Part shown: positions 5,824 to 11,982 of the stretch, piece by piece | Layout: the number at the start of each line of letters is the position of its first letter | How positions within the stretch are numbered: the first letter of the stretch is position 1 | Source: Candidatus Saccharimonadales bacterium | GTDB lineage: Bacteria; Patescibacteriota; Saccharimonadia; UBA4664; SCTI01 | Reading direction: 5' to 3' | DNA: 12,297 bases | NCBI GenBank assembly: GCA_030150485.1 | Contig: JASLFZ010000054.1 | Location: 1-12,297, forward strand | Notes under the pieces: model-generated | What the model saw: only the letters and a program-made list of their open reading frames with translations | What the model was told of the DNA's origin: nothing | Database searches by the model: none | Program-made: the position numbers and the translations under genes

Positions 5824-6705
5824 CTACAGATCATGTAAAGCTAGTTCAGCCAGCTTCATGACTCCTGCCCGACTCTTTGCCACTGCCAAAAATCGGCCAT
5901 TATGGCAAAAAATGGCATCGGGTACACCTGTAATAGCAGCTAGCTCCGCATCCACATTGCCGGCCCAGTGGGCTGGCAGATCGCGCCGGTTCTCAAAACC
6001 ACCCAGGCTTTTGCGGGCTGCCTGCAGGGCCCAGGTACCATCAGCTCGCGGGAAAATGGCAAACAACACCTTTGGCGCCTGATTGGTGACGTACTCTTGC
6101 CACGGAATGAACTTATCGAGAACCAGGAGCTCGTCTGAGCTCTGTTGCAGCGCCTGGCGAATATGCTCGACCGCCTGTAGAAAGCTGTGGGCCTCCTGGA
6201 TTTCACGCTTGAGCAGCCTAATGGCGATATCAACCGCTTCGTTAAAAGCCACCTCAAAGTCAGCTTCTTCTCCGGGTTCAATCCAGGTTGGGTTAAAGGC
6301 GCCAATCGATTGCGCTATTAGCGGCAAAGGCACATTTGGTAGGCTCGAGCTGAAGGGCGTCTGACCATTATCATCCGCATCAATGAACTGGACAAAATGC
6401 TCGTCTACGTACTGCGCCGCTTCTGCGGAGCCAGCCGCCTCGGCGCCATACTGCTTCCAAATTAGCCCAAAACTAGCGTAACGTAACCCGTTGGCGCGCT
6501 CCCCTGCTCCACCTTCTTGGTGGTGATCAAAGTTGCCGGTGGTTGGGTCGTACGTACGTCCTACATCTACCTGTAAAGCACAGTCGGCGAGCAGCTTAGG
6601 GTCACGGGTACGCACCACCTCATCAGCTTTATCGACGAGCTTGAGCGTTGCCACCGCGAACACGTCGTCGGCGTGGAATAATCCGTTATGAATACCTATT
6701 TTCAT
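5824..6705 (-). CDS. MYG1 family protein (DHH-like metal-dependent phosphoesterase/exonuclease)
   Basis: This 293-residue protein shows the MYG1 signature set: IGIHNGLFHADDVFA (3-17), VRTRDP (31-36), DVGRTYDP (47-54), FDHHQ (59-63), DADDNG (109-114), FNPTW (137-141) and the C-terminal FCHNGRFLAVAKS (266-278). The His and Asp residues of the HNG-x-FH-x-DD, DVG and DHH motifs are those expected to bind metal. Eukaryotic MYG1 is a 3'-5' RNA exonuclease; the bacterial role is not established, so substrate is inferred. The start is ATG 6705, with AGGAG six bases upstream; a longer frame to 6792 only translates the tRNA. The ribosome-binding site begins at the tRNA-Ser(TGA) CCA end, 11 bases before the ATG, so both are probably on one transcript. 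Stop is TAG. Confidence 0.9.
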   Translation of the reverse strand: MKIGIHNGLFHADDVFAVATLKLVDKADEVVRTRDPKLLADCALQVDVGRTYDPTTGNFDHHQEGGAGERANGLRYASFGLIWKQYGAEAAGSAEAAQYVDEHFVQFIDADDNGQTPFSSSLPNVPLPLIAQSIGAFNPTWIEPGEEADFEVAFNEAVDIAIRLLKREIQEAHSFLQAVEHIRQALQQSSDELLVLDKFIPWQEYVTNQAPKVLFAIFPRADGTWALQAARKSLGGFENRRDLPAHWAGNVDAELAAITGVPDAIFCHNGRFLAVAKSRAGVMKLAELALHDL

Positions 6706-6716
6706 CTGTTTTCTCC

Positions 6717-6806
6717 TGGCGGAGGGGGTGGGATTCGAACCCACGAACGAGTTGCCCCGTTGACGGTTTTCAAGACCGTTACCTTCAACCACTCGGTCAC
6801 CCCTCC
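6717..6806 (-). tRNA. tRNA-Ser(TGA), CCA encoded
   Basis: Read on minus, GGAGGGG (6806-6800) pairs with CCCCTCC (6727-6721), with discriminator G and CCA at 6719-6717. The anticodon loop CTTGAAA gives TGA, reading UCN Ser codons. A long variable arm and T-arm GTGGG-TTCGAAT-CCCAC are present. The MYG1 start codon lies 11 bases past the CCA end. Confidence 0.96.
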
Positions 6807-6819
6807 CCGCTCAGATTCC

Positions 6820-6849
6820 AGCATACCCGACACGAGGGCGGAAGGGCAA
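6820..6849 (-). promoter_or_regulatory. Predicted promoter of tRNA-Ser(TGA) and MYG1 gene
   Basis: On minus, TTGCCC (6849-6844), an 18-base spacer and TATGCT (6825-6820), 13 bases before the tRNA 5' end. It is immediately next to the divergent promoter at 6850-6878. Confidence 0.45.
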
Positions 6850-6878
6850 TTGTACTCCGCTGGGAACTCAGGCATACT
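6850..6878 (+). promoter_or_regulatory. Predicted promoter of the two-helix membrane protein
   Basis: TTGTAC (6850-6855), a 17-base spacer and CATACT (6873-6878). The transcript would begin near 6885, which rules out the in-frame ATG at 6880 and supports ATG 6898. Confidence 0.45.
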
Positions 6879-6897
6879 TATGAGCAGCAGGACACCT

Positions 6898-7470
6898 ATG
6901 GAAACGCCACCTACCCCCAATCCAACCACCCCTGAAGCCGCTTCGCCCGAAGCTGAGCCAGCCCAAATTGTAGCCCAGCCAGCGGCCCCAGAAGCCACCG
7001 AAATTATCGACCCTCTGCCTAGCTTTAGCTGGGAGGCCTCTGAGTTTGTCCACCACGACAAGCCAGCCTGGTGGTATGCCGCGCTCGCTCTTACTATCGT
7101 TATTATCTGTGGGGTGCTGGGGCTCTTGCACCAGTGGCTGAGCATCGTGGTGGTTGTACTGATGGCTCTAGCCGTCACCATCTACTCCCGCAAGGCACCG
7201 CGTACCCTGCAGTACGCGCTTGATAGCCATGGAGTTAGCATCAACGGCCGCCTCGAGCCTTACACCCACTTCCGATCTTATAATGTCCAGCCTCAGCTAG
7301 GATGGCAGGAGGTTGATCTCGAGCCAGCCCGTCGCTTCGCCCCGCGCCTCACCCTGCTTGCGGATGAAGACCACTTCGACCAAATTGAAGGCATTCTTGA
7401 CCAGCACCTCCCCCGCGTTGACCGCGACCCCGATATTATCGAAAAACTCAGCCGCTATCTTAAGTTTTAA
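6898..7470 (+). CDS. Conserved two-helix membrane protein of Patescibacteria type
   Basis: This 190-residue protein has a Pro/Glu/Ala-rich N-terminal arm (1-40), the segment SFSWEASEFVHHDKPAWWY (42-60), two membrane helices (about 58-77 and 81-96) with only a short turn between, then RKAPRTLQY and a soluble C-terminal domain (about 103-190) with LDSHGVSINGR, FRSYNV, RRFAPRLTLL and a final helix. The domain pattern resembles the PH-like C-terminal part of membrane proteins seen repeatedly in Saccharibacteria genomes, from memory of the family; no function is established. Both termini should face the cytoplasm. ATG 6898 is chosen because AGGA lies five bases upstream and the predicted promoter lies between it and the earlier in-frame ATG at 6880. 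It is divergent from tRNA-Ser(TGA). The stop TAA is followed by the tRNA-Arg/Ser pair. Confidence 0.83.
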   Translation: METPPTPNPTTPEAASPEAEPAQIVAQPAAPEATEIIDPLPSFSWEASEFVHHDKPAWWYAALALTIVIICGVLGLLHQWLSIVVVVLMALAVTIYSRKAPRTLQYALDSHGVSINGRLEPYTHFRSYNVQPQLGWQEVDLEPARRFAPRLTLLADEDHFDQIEGILDQHLPRVDRDPDIIEKLSRYLKF

Positions 7471-7496
7471 TGAGATACTGGCCGCTCGGCCCGCAA

Positions 7497-7502
7497 TATG
7501 CT
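7497..7502 (+). promoter_or_regulatory. Possible -10 box of the tRNA-Arg/tRNA-Ser pair
   Basis: TATGCT, the same hexamer as the -10 predicted for tRNA-Ser(TGA), lies 25 bases before the tRNA-Arg 5' end. No convincing -35 is visible at 16-18 bases upstream, so the call is weak. Confidence 0.3.
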
Positions 7503-7527
7503 ACCATTTTCTGGTTCCAAGGTGCGT

Positions 7528-7604
7528 GCGCCCGTAGCTCAGCTGGATAGAGCGTCAGTTTGCGGTACTGGAGGTCGCAGGTTCGAATCCCGCCGGGCGC
7601 ACCA
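7528..7604 (+). tRNA. tRNA-Arg(GCG), CCA encoded
   Basis: The acceptor stem GCGCCCG/CGGGCGC is perfect, with discriminator A and CCA at 7602-7604. The D-stem is GCTC/GAGC, and A20 follows the GG of the D-loop, as expected for Arg identity. The anticodon stem-loop is TCAGT-TTGCGGT-ACTGG, so the anticodon is GCG. The T-stem has one A-C mismatch (position 51-63). Most bacteria use ACG, edited to ICG, for this codon box. It is followed by tRNA-Ser(CGA) after 11 bases. Confidence 0.94.
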
Positions 7605-7615
7605 GGAATTATCAC

Positions 7616-7705
7616 GGAGAGGTGGCCGAGTGGTTGAAGGCGCCGCTCTCGAAAAGCGGTATGCGGGCAACCGTATCGTGGGTTCGAATCCCACCCTCTC
7701 CGCCA
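7616..7705 (+). tRNA. tRNA-Ser(CGA), CCA encoded
   Basis: Acceptor GGAGAGG (7616-7622) pairs with CCTCTCC (7695-7701), discriminator G, CCA 7703-7705. The anticodon stem-loop CCGCT-CTCGAAA-AGCGG gives CGA, reading UCG. The long variable arm pairs ATGCGG with CCGTAT, and the T-arm is GTGGG-TTCGAAT-CCCAC. It ends seven bases from the stop of the convergent TPR-like gene. With Ser(GCT) and Ser(TGA) this window holds three Ser isoacceptors. Confidence 0.96.
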
Positions 7706-7712
7706 GCACTTA

Positions 7713-8372
7713 TTAGATTGCGCCGGACCGTAGCTGCCTGATGAGCTCGGCCTGCGCCGCCGCTCCATTGCTATCGTGGAGCTGTGTATCAATGTACTCA
7801 AGGGTTTGGTGCAACTGCAGATTAGCTGGGTAGAGCGCACTCCCCTTCTCCGCCGCCGCTTGGGCAGCCGACAGATCATCAGTCGTTAAAGGTTGTTTTT
7901 TAAGTGTGGCATCGGCCAATAGCTCATACTTACTGCTTGAGTCTGGTGCTTTTGCCGTTACACGCTTCGCCGTAAGATATAGCTGCTTAGCATAAAGAGT
8001 CTGGCCCAGTGCGAGCGCCCCATCTGGCGCTACGGATTGCACCGATTGGCAAAGCGTGCGCTGGCTTGCCACGCCTGTTCCAGAGACATTATCCAGAGCT
8101 ACAACCGCTAGAGCCCCATTCCCCTCTTCTAAATACGCCTGTGAGCGCGCTACAGCCGCTGTAGCGCCCGACACATGGTCTACCGCCATAAGCGCCTTAT
8201 CATCCTGCCCGGCCGCGATATACCGTCGTGCGGCCGTCACATACTGTGCTGAATGAGCATTCGCATAGCGCTCAAGCCCAACGCGTAGCCCCAGGCCGAG
8301 AACAGCGGCTAGCGCGAGGGTGAATCCAAGGCCTTTAAAGAGATTACGACTCGAGGTGGCGAATTTGCTCAT
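7713..8372 (-). CDS. Membrane-anchored TPR-like protein, unknown function
   Basis: This 219-residue protein has a short basic N-terminus, one hydrophobic helix (about 12-32) and then a soluble Ala-rich helical part, presumably outside the membrane. The soluble part shows TPR-like spacing. One unit is visibly repeated: KALMAVDHVSGATAAVARS (59-77) and ALAVVALDNVSGTGVASQR (87-105). I cannot name a family. The start ATG 8372 lies inside the valS end (29-base overlap in another frame). No ribosome-binding site is seen and the next in-frame Met would lose the membrane helix, so translation is probably coupled to valS. The stop is seven bases from the convergent tRNA-Ser(CGA), with no terminator between. 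A recruiting or scaffold role outside the membrane would fit TPR proteins in general but is not shown here. Confidence 0.75.
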   Translation of the reverse strand: MSKFATSSRNLFKGLGFTLALAAVLGLGLRVGLERYANAHSAQYVTAARRYIAAGQDDKALMAVDHVSGATAAVARSQAYLEEGNGALAVVALDNVSGTGVASQRTLCQSVQSVAPDGALALGQTLYAKQLYLTAKRVTAKAPDSSSKYELLADATLKKQPLTTDDLSAAQAAAEKGSALYPANLQLHQTLEYIDTQLHDSNGAAAQAELIRQLRSGAI

Positions 8373-10887
8373 CTAAGCTTGATACTAGCAGTTCCGTTTC
8401 GTCGACGCGATCCTTGGTCTGTTGCACTAATTCAGGTGGCGCTCCGGTAATATAGCTGTTATTTGCCAGTTGAGCTCGCATGCGCTTCAGGTACTCCCCT
8501 GCTTCATTCCGCCTACGCTTTAAGGTAGCGTGGTAGCTTTTAAGCTGCTTTTCACTTACGTCCAGCCAACAGGTGAAATCAGTGGTGGGCAACTTGAGCC
8601 CACTCCCCTGCTCTACCGCTCGGCTTTCTCCGAGCCGACCCAAACTTTTTACCAGATCTATCTGGGAGCCGAGCAACGGATTATTGGTATAAAGCAGAGT
8701 GGGCTTGCGTATCCCCAGTTCTGCGCTTACAGCACGTATTTGGCTTACTAAAGCCATAATCTTACTAAAATCAGTTTCCTCCTTTTGGTGCACCGCTGTA
8801 GCTTTCGGCCACGCCGTAACTATGAGATTATGGCTTTGCCAAGGTATATTTTGCCAAATAGCTTCTGTTACGAAGGGAGCAAAGGGGTGGGCTAGCTTGA
8901 GAATAGTCTCTAGGCAATAGACTAAAACGGAAACATTTGATTCAGCCTTATTAGCTTCTAGGTACCAGTCCGCTAGATCGTTCCAGAGGAGGGAGTAAAC
9001 CCCTTCGCCAGCTTCACTAAAGCGATAATTTTCGATAGCTTCCGTTATAGCTGCATTTTCACGTGAAAACCTACTTAAGATCCATTTATCTGCTAGGTTG
9101 GTAGGATCAGGTGGGATGGGGGAGTAGCCTTCGGCCTTATCCAGAGTAAAACGCGCCACATTCCATAGCTTATTGCAGAAATTACGGTAGCCTGCAATCT
9201 TATTGTCGCCAAGTGCGCCGTCGTTGCCCGGAGTAATGCCAATAGTCAGGGCCAAGCGCAGTGCATCGGTTCCATAAATGGCCGTCTTATCGAGAGGATT
9301 GATAACATTTCCCTTCGACTTGCTCATTTTTTTCCCTTGGCCGTCGTTGACCATGCCATGAAGATACACGGTTTTAAAGGGAACTTTACCGGTGCGATAC
9401 AGCCCCAGCATAACCATGCGTGTTACCCAGATGGTTAGGATATCACGACCGGTTTCCATTACCGAGGTAGGGTAGAACTGGCTCATATCGTCTGTGGCAG
9501 TAAGCGTGGCAAACGGCCACTGACTCGAAGAAAACCAGGTGTCAAAGGTGTCCGTTTCGGCCTCGTAATTACCTTCGCCATAGTATTCTTGGGCATCGTT
9601 TTCACGTGAAAACATCTTGTAAGGCTCCTTGGTCGCATCGTCAGAGGATCGGTAGTAAATCGGAATACGAATGCCAAACCAGTTCTGGCGGCTAATGTTC
9701 CAATCCCGCAGATTCTCCAGCCAGTCGATATATACTTTCTTGAAGCGAGAGGGGACTATCTCAATCTCACCGCTCTTAACGGCGGCAATGGCGGGCTTCA
9801 CCAGCTCCTTGACGCTAAGCCACCACTGCTCGGTTACCAGCGGCTCTATTTGAGTGCCACAACGGTCGTGATAGGCGACATTGTGGGTGTAGTTCATGTC
9901 AATGTGGTCAATCAGGCCTTGCTGCTCAAGATCCTGTACAACCTGGGCGCGTGCGTCCAGTACGGGCATACCGGCGTACTTGCCTGCCACCTCAGTTAAG
10001 CGGCCATCGGTGCCAATCGCCTGCCTTGCATCCAGGTCGTGACGCTGACCCATCTCCCAGTCGTTGGGGTCGTGAGCGGGGGTAACCTTAACCACTCCTG
10101 TTCCGAAATCAGGGTTCACATAAGTATCGGTAATGACCTTTAGTTTGAAAGTTCCCAAGAGGCCCTTAACCTCAACCTCTTTACCATGATATTTCTTATA
10201 GCGTTCATCATCTGGGTGGACGGCTACAGCGGTATCGCCAAACTTGGTCTCGGGCCGCACAGTTGCCAGCACAAAAGGTCCATATTTCAGGTAGTAGAGG
10301 GGGTCGGCCTGCTCACGATATTTAATCTCAATATCGGCAAAAGCTGAGTTGCAGTGAGGACACCAGTTAACGATCCGGTTACCGCGATAAATTAAGCCAT
10401 CATTAAGCAAGCGCTCAAAGGTGTCGTAAACTGTAGTGAGAATGTCACCATCCAGCGTAAACTTGAGTCGGCTCCAGTCGGCCGAAAAGCCTAAGCTTTT
10501 CAGCTGGGAAATAATGTTGTGTTGGTTGTTTTTAGTGTACTCCAATGCGGCCTGGTAAAACTCGGATGGCGTGAAGTCGAAGCGGCTTTTGCCCTCCCTG
10601 GCAAGTTCACGCTCAAAAACCACTTGGGTTTCGATCCCGGCGTGGTCGGTGCCGGGTAGCCACAGCGTCGGGTCACCCTTCATGCGGTGATACCGAATCA
10701 GGATATCTTCCACCGTAAACATAGCGTGGCCGGTATGCAGGCTCCCATTGGCATTGGGCGGCGGCATAATAATAGAAAAGGGGGTACCCGTGGCAGCTTT
10801 ATTTGGTTTGAAGGCGCCCGAATCCTCCCACATCTTATATATGCGAGCCTCGTGGTGGGCCGGGTCGTAGGCTTTTTCCATCCTCAT
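8344..10887 (-). CDS. valS: Valyl-tRNA synthetase
   Basis: This 847-residue class Ia synthetase charges tRNA-Val. The first ATP signature is PPPNANGSLHTGHA (42-55, HIGH-type HTGH at 51-54) and the second is KKMSKSKGN (519-527). Between them is the CP1 editing domain (about 170-390), with TVRPETKFGDTA (209-220) and GTGVVKVTPAHDPNDWE (262-278), which hydrolyses Thr-tRNA-Val. ISRQNWFGIRIPI (398-410) and FDTWFSSS (448-455) are ValS/IleS landmarks. C176 and C179 remain from a zinc-site pattern. The last 75 residues form the charged helical arm typical of ValS. ATG 10887 is taken; ATG 10881 is an alternative two codons later. An extended -10 box lies nine bases before the start. Two identical CACGTG-centred palindromes lie inside the gene, each encoding FSREN. 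Confidence 0.97.
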   Translation of the reverse strand: MRMEKAYDPAHHEARIYKMWEDSGAFKPNKAATGTPFSIIMPPPNANGSLHTGHAMFTVEDILIRYHRMKGDPTLWLPGTDHAGIETQVVFERELAREGKSRFDFTPSEFYQAALEYTKNNQHNIISQLKSLGFSADWSRLKFTLDGDILTTVYDTFERLLNDGLIYRGNRIVNWCPHCNSAFADIEIKYREQADPLYYLKYGPFVLATVRPETKFGDTAVAVHPDDERYKKYHGKEVEVKGLLGTFKLKVITDTYVNPDFGTGVVKVTPAHDPNDWEMGQRHDLDARQAIGTDGRLTEVAGKYAGMPVLDARAQVVQDLEQQGLIDHIDMNYTHNVAYHDRCGTQIEPLVTEQWWLSVKELVKPAIAAVKSGEIEIVPSRFKKVYIDWLENLRDWNISRQNWFGIRIPIYYRSSDDATKEPYKMFSRENDAQEYYGEGNYEAETDTFDTWFSSSQWPFATLTATDDMSQFYPTSVMETGRDILTIWVTRMVMLGLYRTGKVPFKTVYLHGMVNDGQGKKMSKSKGNVINPLDKTAIYGTDALRLALTIGITPGNDGALGDNKIAGYRNFCNKLWNVARFTLDKAEGYSPIPPDPTNLADKWILSRFSRENAAITEAIENYRFSEAGEGVYSLLWNDLADWYLEANKAESNVSVLVYCLETILKLAHPFAPFVTEAIWQNIPWQSHNLIVTAWPKATAVHQKEETDFSKIMALVSQIRAVSAELGIRKPTLLYTNNPLLGSQIDLVKSLGRLGESRAVEQGSGLKLPTTDFTCWLDVSEKQLKSYHATLKRRRNEAGEYLKRMRAQLANNSYITGAPPELVQQTKDRVDETELLVSSLDEQIRHLES
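9056..9069. promoter_or_regulatory. parS-like palindrome, copy 1, inside valS
   Basis: TTTTCACGTGAAAA is a perfect 14-base palindrome. Its central 12 bases, TTTCACGTGAAA, equal the core of the ParB/Spo0J site parS (TGTTTCACGTGAAACA). It encodes the FSREN that follows WILSR in ValS. ParB binding is inferred only from sequence. Confidence 0.45.
9598..9613. promoter_or_regulatory. parS-like palindrome, copy 2, inside valS
   Basis: GTTTTCACGTGAAAAC is a perfect 16-base palindrome containing the same 14-mer as copy 1. It also encodes FSREN in the same frame, here in the segment after EPYKM. It matches 12 of 16 parS consensus positions, the mismatches being the two outer bases on each side. Confidence 0.5.
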
Positions 10888-10896
10888 ATCAGGGTA

Positions 10897-10905
10897 ATTT
10901 TAGCA
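10897..10905 (-). promoter_or_regulatory. Possible extended -10 promoter of valS
   Basis: On minus, TGC then TAAAAT (10905-10897) forms an extended -10, nine bases before ATG 10887 and just after the tsaD stop. The predicted leader would be about three bases. No good -35 is seen. valS may also be read through from tsaD. Confidence 0.4.
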
Positions 10906-10917
10906 CAGCAGCGCGAA

Positions 10918-11943
10918 CTACATGCTTAAGATTGGATCTGGCGCGAGAGCCAGGGGAGAGGGGAGTGCGTGCTGGCGGTAAAAATACGCGGCGCTCGCAA
11001 TCATAGCAGCGTTGTCCGTGCATACATTTATTGGGGGGAAGATAACCGGTACGGGCAACTGAGTAACTTCTGTGCGCAACGCTTCGCTAGCCGCTACGCC
11101 GCCGGCCACAACAATGCTTGCAGGGTGGTGGCGCTCGCAAGCTACTTGGACGCGCTGGTGCAAAATTTTTATCACCGTAGATTGGAAGCTCGCTGCTAGG
11201 TCATACTTTTGTTGCTGAGTTAGGAGTGCGGCAATCTCGTATGAGGGAGTGCGGAAATCGCGTCCGGCGGCAGCTTGGGCCGCGCGCAGTACCGCCGTTT
11301 TTAGGCCGCTGAAACTGAAGTCCAAGCTAGCCCTGCCAAGCTGTGGGATTGGGAGCTTAATGGCGAGCGCATCTCCTTTGCGCGCGGCTTGCTCAATGGA
11401 GGGACCGCCAGGGTAGGGAAGGCCAATGATTTTAGCGACCTTATCAAAGGCCTCGCCGGCGGCATCGTCGAGCGTACGGCCGAGCACCTCATACTCGCCG
11501 TGATCGTGAAAAAGCACAAGCTGGGTGTGGCCGCCCGAAACGATCAGCGCCAGTAGCGGGAATCGTGGCACTTCTTTGGAGAGATAAGCGGCATATACGT
11601 GGGCCTCCACATGATTAATTGGAATGAGTGGTTTTTGCTTCAGAGTAGCCAGAGTAGTGGCGGTGAGCGTACCGATCAGGAGCGAGCCAATCAGCCCCGG
11701 CCCCTTGGTAACAGCAATGGCATCGACCTCAGGCCAGCTAATTTTGGCTTCATGAAGGCTTTTTTCAATGATTGGGAGTATTACCTCGATGTGGCTGCGG
11801 GCTGCCACCTCCGGCACTACGCCACCAAAAGCTGCGTGTATATCCATCTGGGAGGCTACCACGTTGCTGAGCACCGTGGTGCCGTCTTTCACGATTGCGG
11901 CGGCGGTTTCGTCGCAGCTCGTCTCAATACCGAGGATATTCAT
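10918..11943 (-). CDS. tsaD: tRNA N6-adenosine threonylcarbamoyltransferase
   Basis: This 341-residue protein is the catalytic subunit for t6A37 in tRNAs reading ANN codons, which would include tRNA-Ser(GCT) of this window. It transfers the threonylcarbamoyl group made by TsaC, working with TsaB and TsaE. Landmarks are ILGIETSCDETA (3-14), KGPGLIGSLLIG (80-91), metal ligands H111 and H115 in NHVEAHVYAAYL (110-121), SGGHTQL (136-142), FSFSGLKTA (209-217), VAGGVAAS (279-286) and CTDNAAM with D310 (308-314). All key residues are present and the length is normal. ATG 11943 is taken because family similarity begins there and a TATACT box lies six bases upstream; a 16-residue extension to 11991 looks random. 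The stop is 30 bases from the valS start, so an operon is likely. Confidence 0.96.
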   Translation of the reverse strand: MNILGIETSCDETAAAIVKDGTTVLSNVVASQMDIHAAFGGVVPEVAARSHIEVILPIIEKSLHEAKISWPEVDAIAVTKGPGLIGSLLIGTLTATTLATLKQKPLIPINHVEAHVYAAYLSKEVPRFPLLALIVSGGHTQLVLFHDHGEYEVLGRTLDDAAGEAFDKVAKIIGLPYPGGPSIEQAARKGDALAIKLPIPQLGRASLDFSFSGLKTAVLRAAQAAAGRDFRTPSYEIAALLTQQQKYDLAASFQSTVIKILHQRVQVACERHHPASIVVAGGVAASEALRTEVTQLPVPVIFPPINVCTDNAAMIASAAYFYRQHALPSPLALAPDPILSM

Positions 11944-11949
11944 CGCCTC

Positions 11950-11958
11950 AGTATACCA
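11950..11958 (-). promoter_or_regulatory. Extended -10 promoter of tsaD, leaderless geometry
   Basis: On minus, TGG then TATACT (11958-11950), followed by six bases and ATG 11943. The predicted transcript begins at or next to the start codon. No clear -35 box is seen, as expected for an extended -10. GAGG lies only two bases before the ATG, too close for a normal ribosome-binding site. Confidence 0.55.
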
Positions 11959-11967
11959 GCAGTGCGG

Positions 11968-11973
11968 TACAAT
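11968..11973 (+). promoter_or_regulatory. Possible -10 box of the FemAB-like gene
   Basis: TACAAT lies nine bases before ATG 11983. Any matching -35 would fall across the tsaD -10 region and start. The boxes of the two divergent genes are 12 bases apart, so only one RNA polymerase could bind at a time. Confidence 0.4.
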
Positions 11974-11982
11974 AAGCACAAG

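Noticed and set aside
6706..6792. 29-residue extension of the MYG1 protein
   Set aside because: It is the translation of tRNA-Ser(TGA). The HNG-x-FH motif expected near the N-terminus fits ATG 6705, which has a ribosome-binding site.
6688..6897. 70-residue extension of the two-helix membrane protein
   Set aside because: It crosses the tRNA on the other strand and the predicted promoter. The conserved region starts after 6898.
7480..7491. GGCC-GCTC-GGCC hairpin as terminator after the membrane protein gene
   Set aside because: A 4-bp stem without an adjacent T-run is too weak, and it lies where the tRNA promoter -35 would be.
10687..10929. Plus-strand frame across the valS start
   Set aside because: It runs opposite the valS signature region and promoter and has no ribosome-binding site or similarity.
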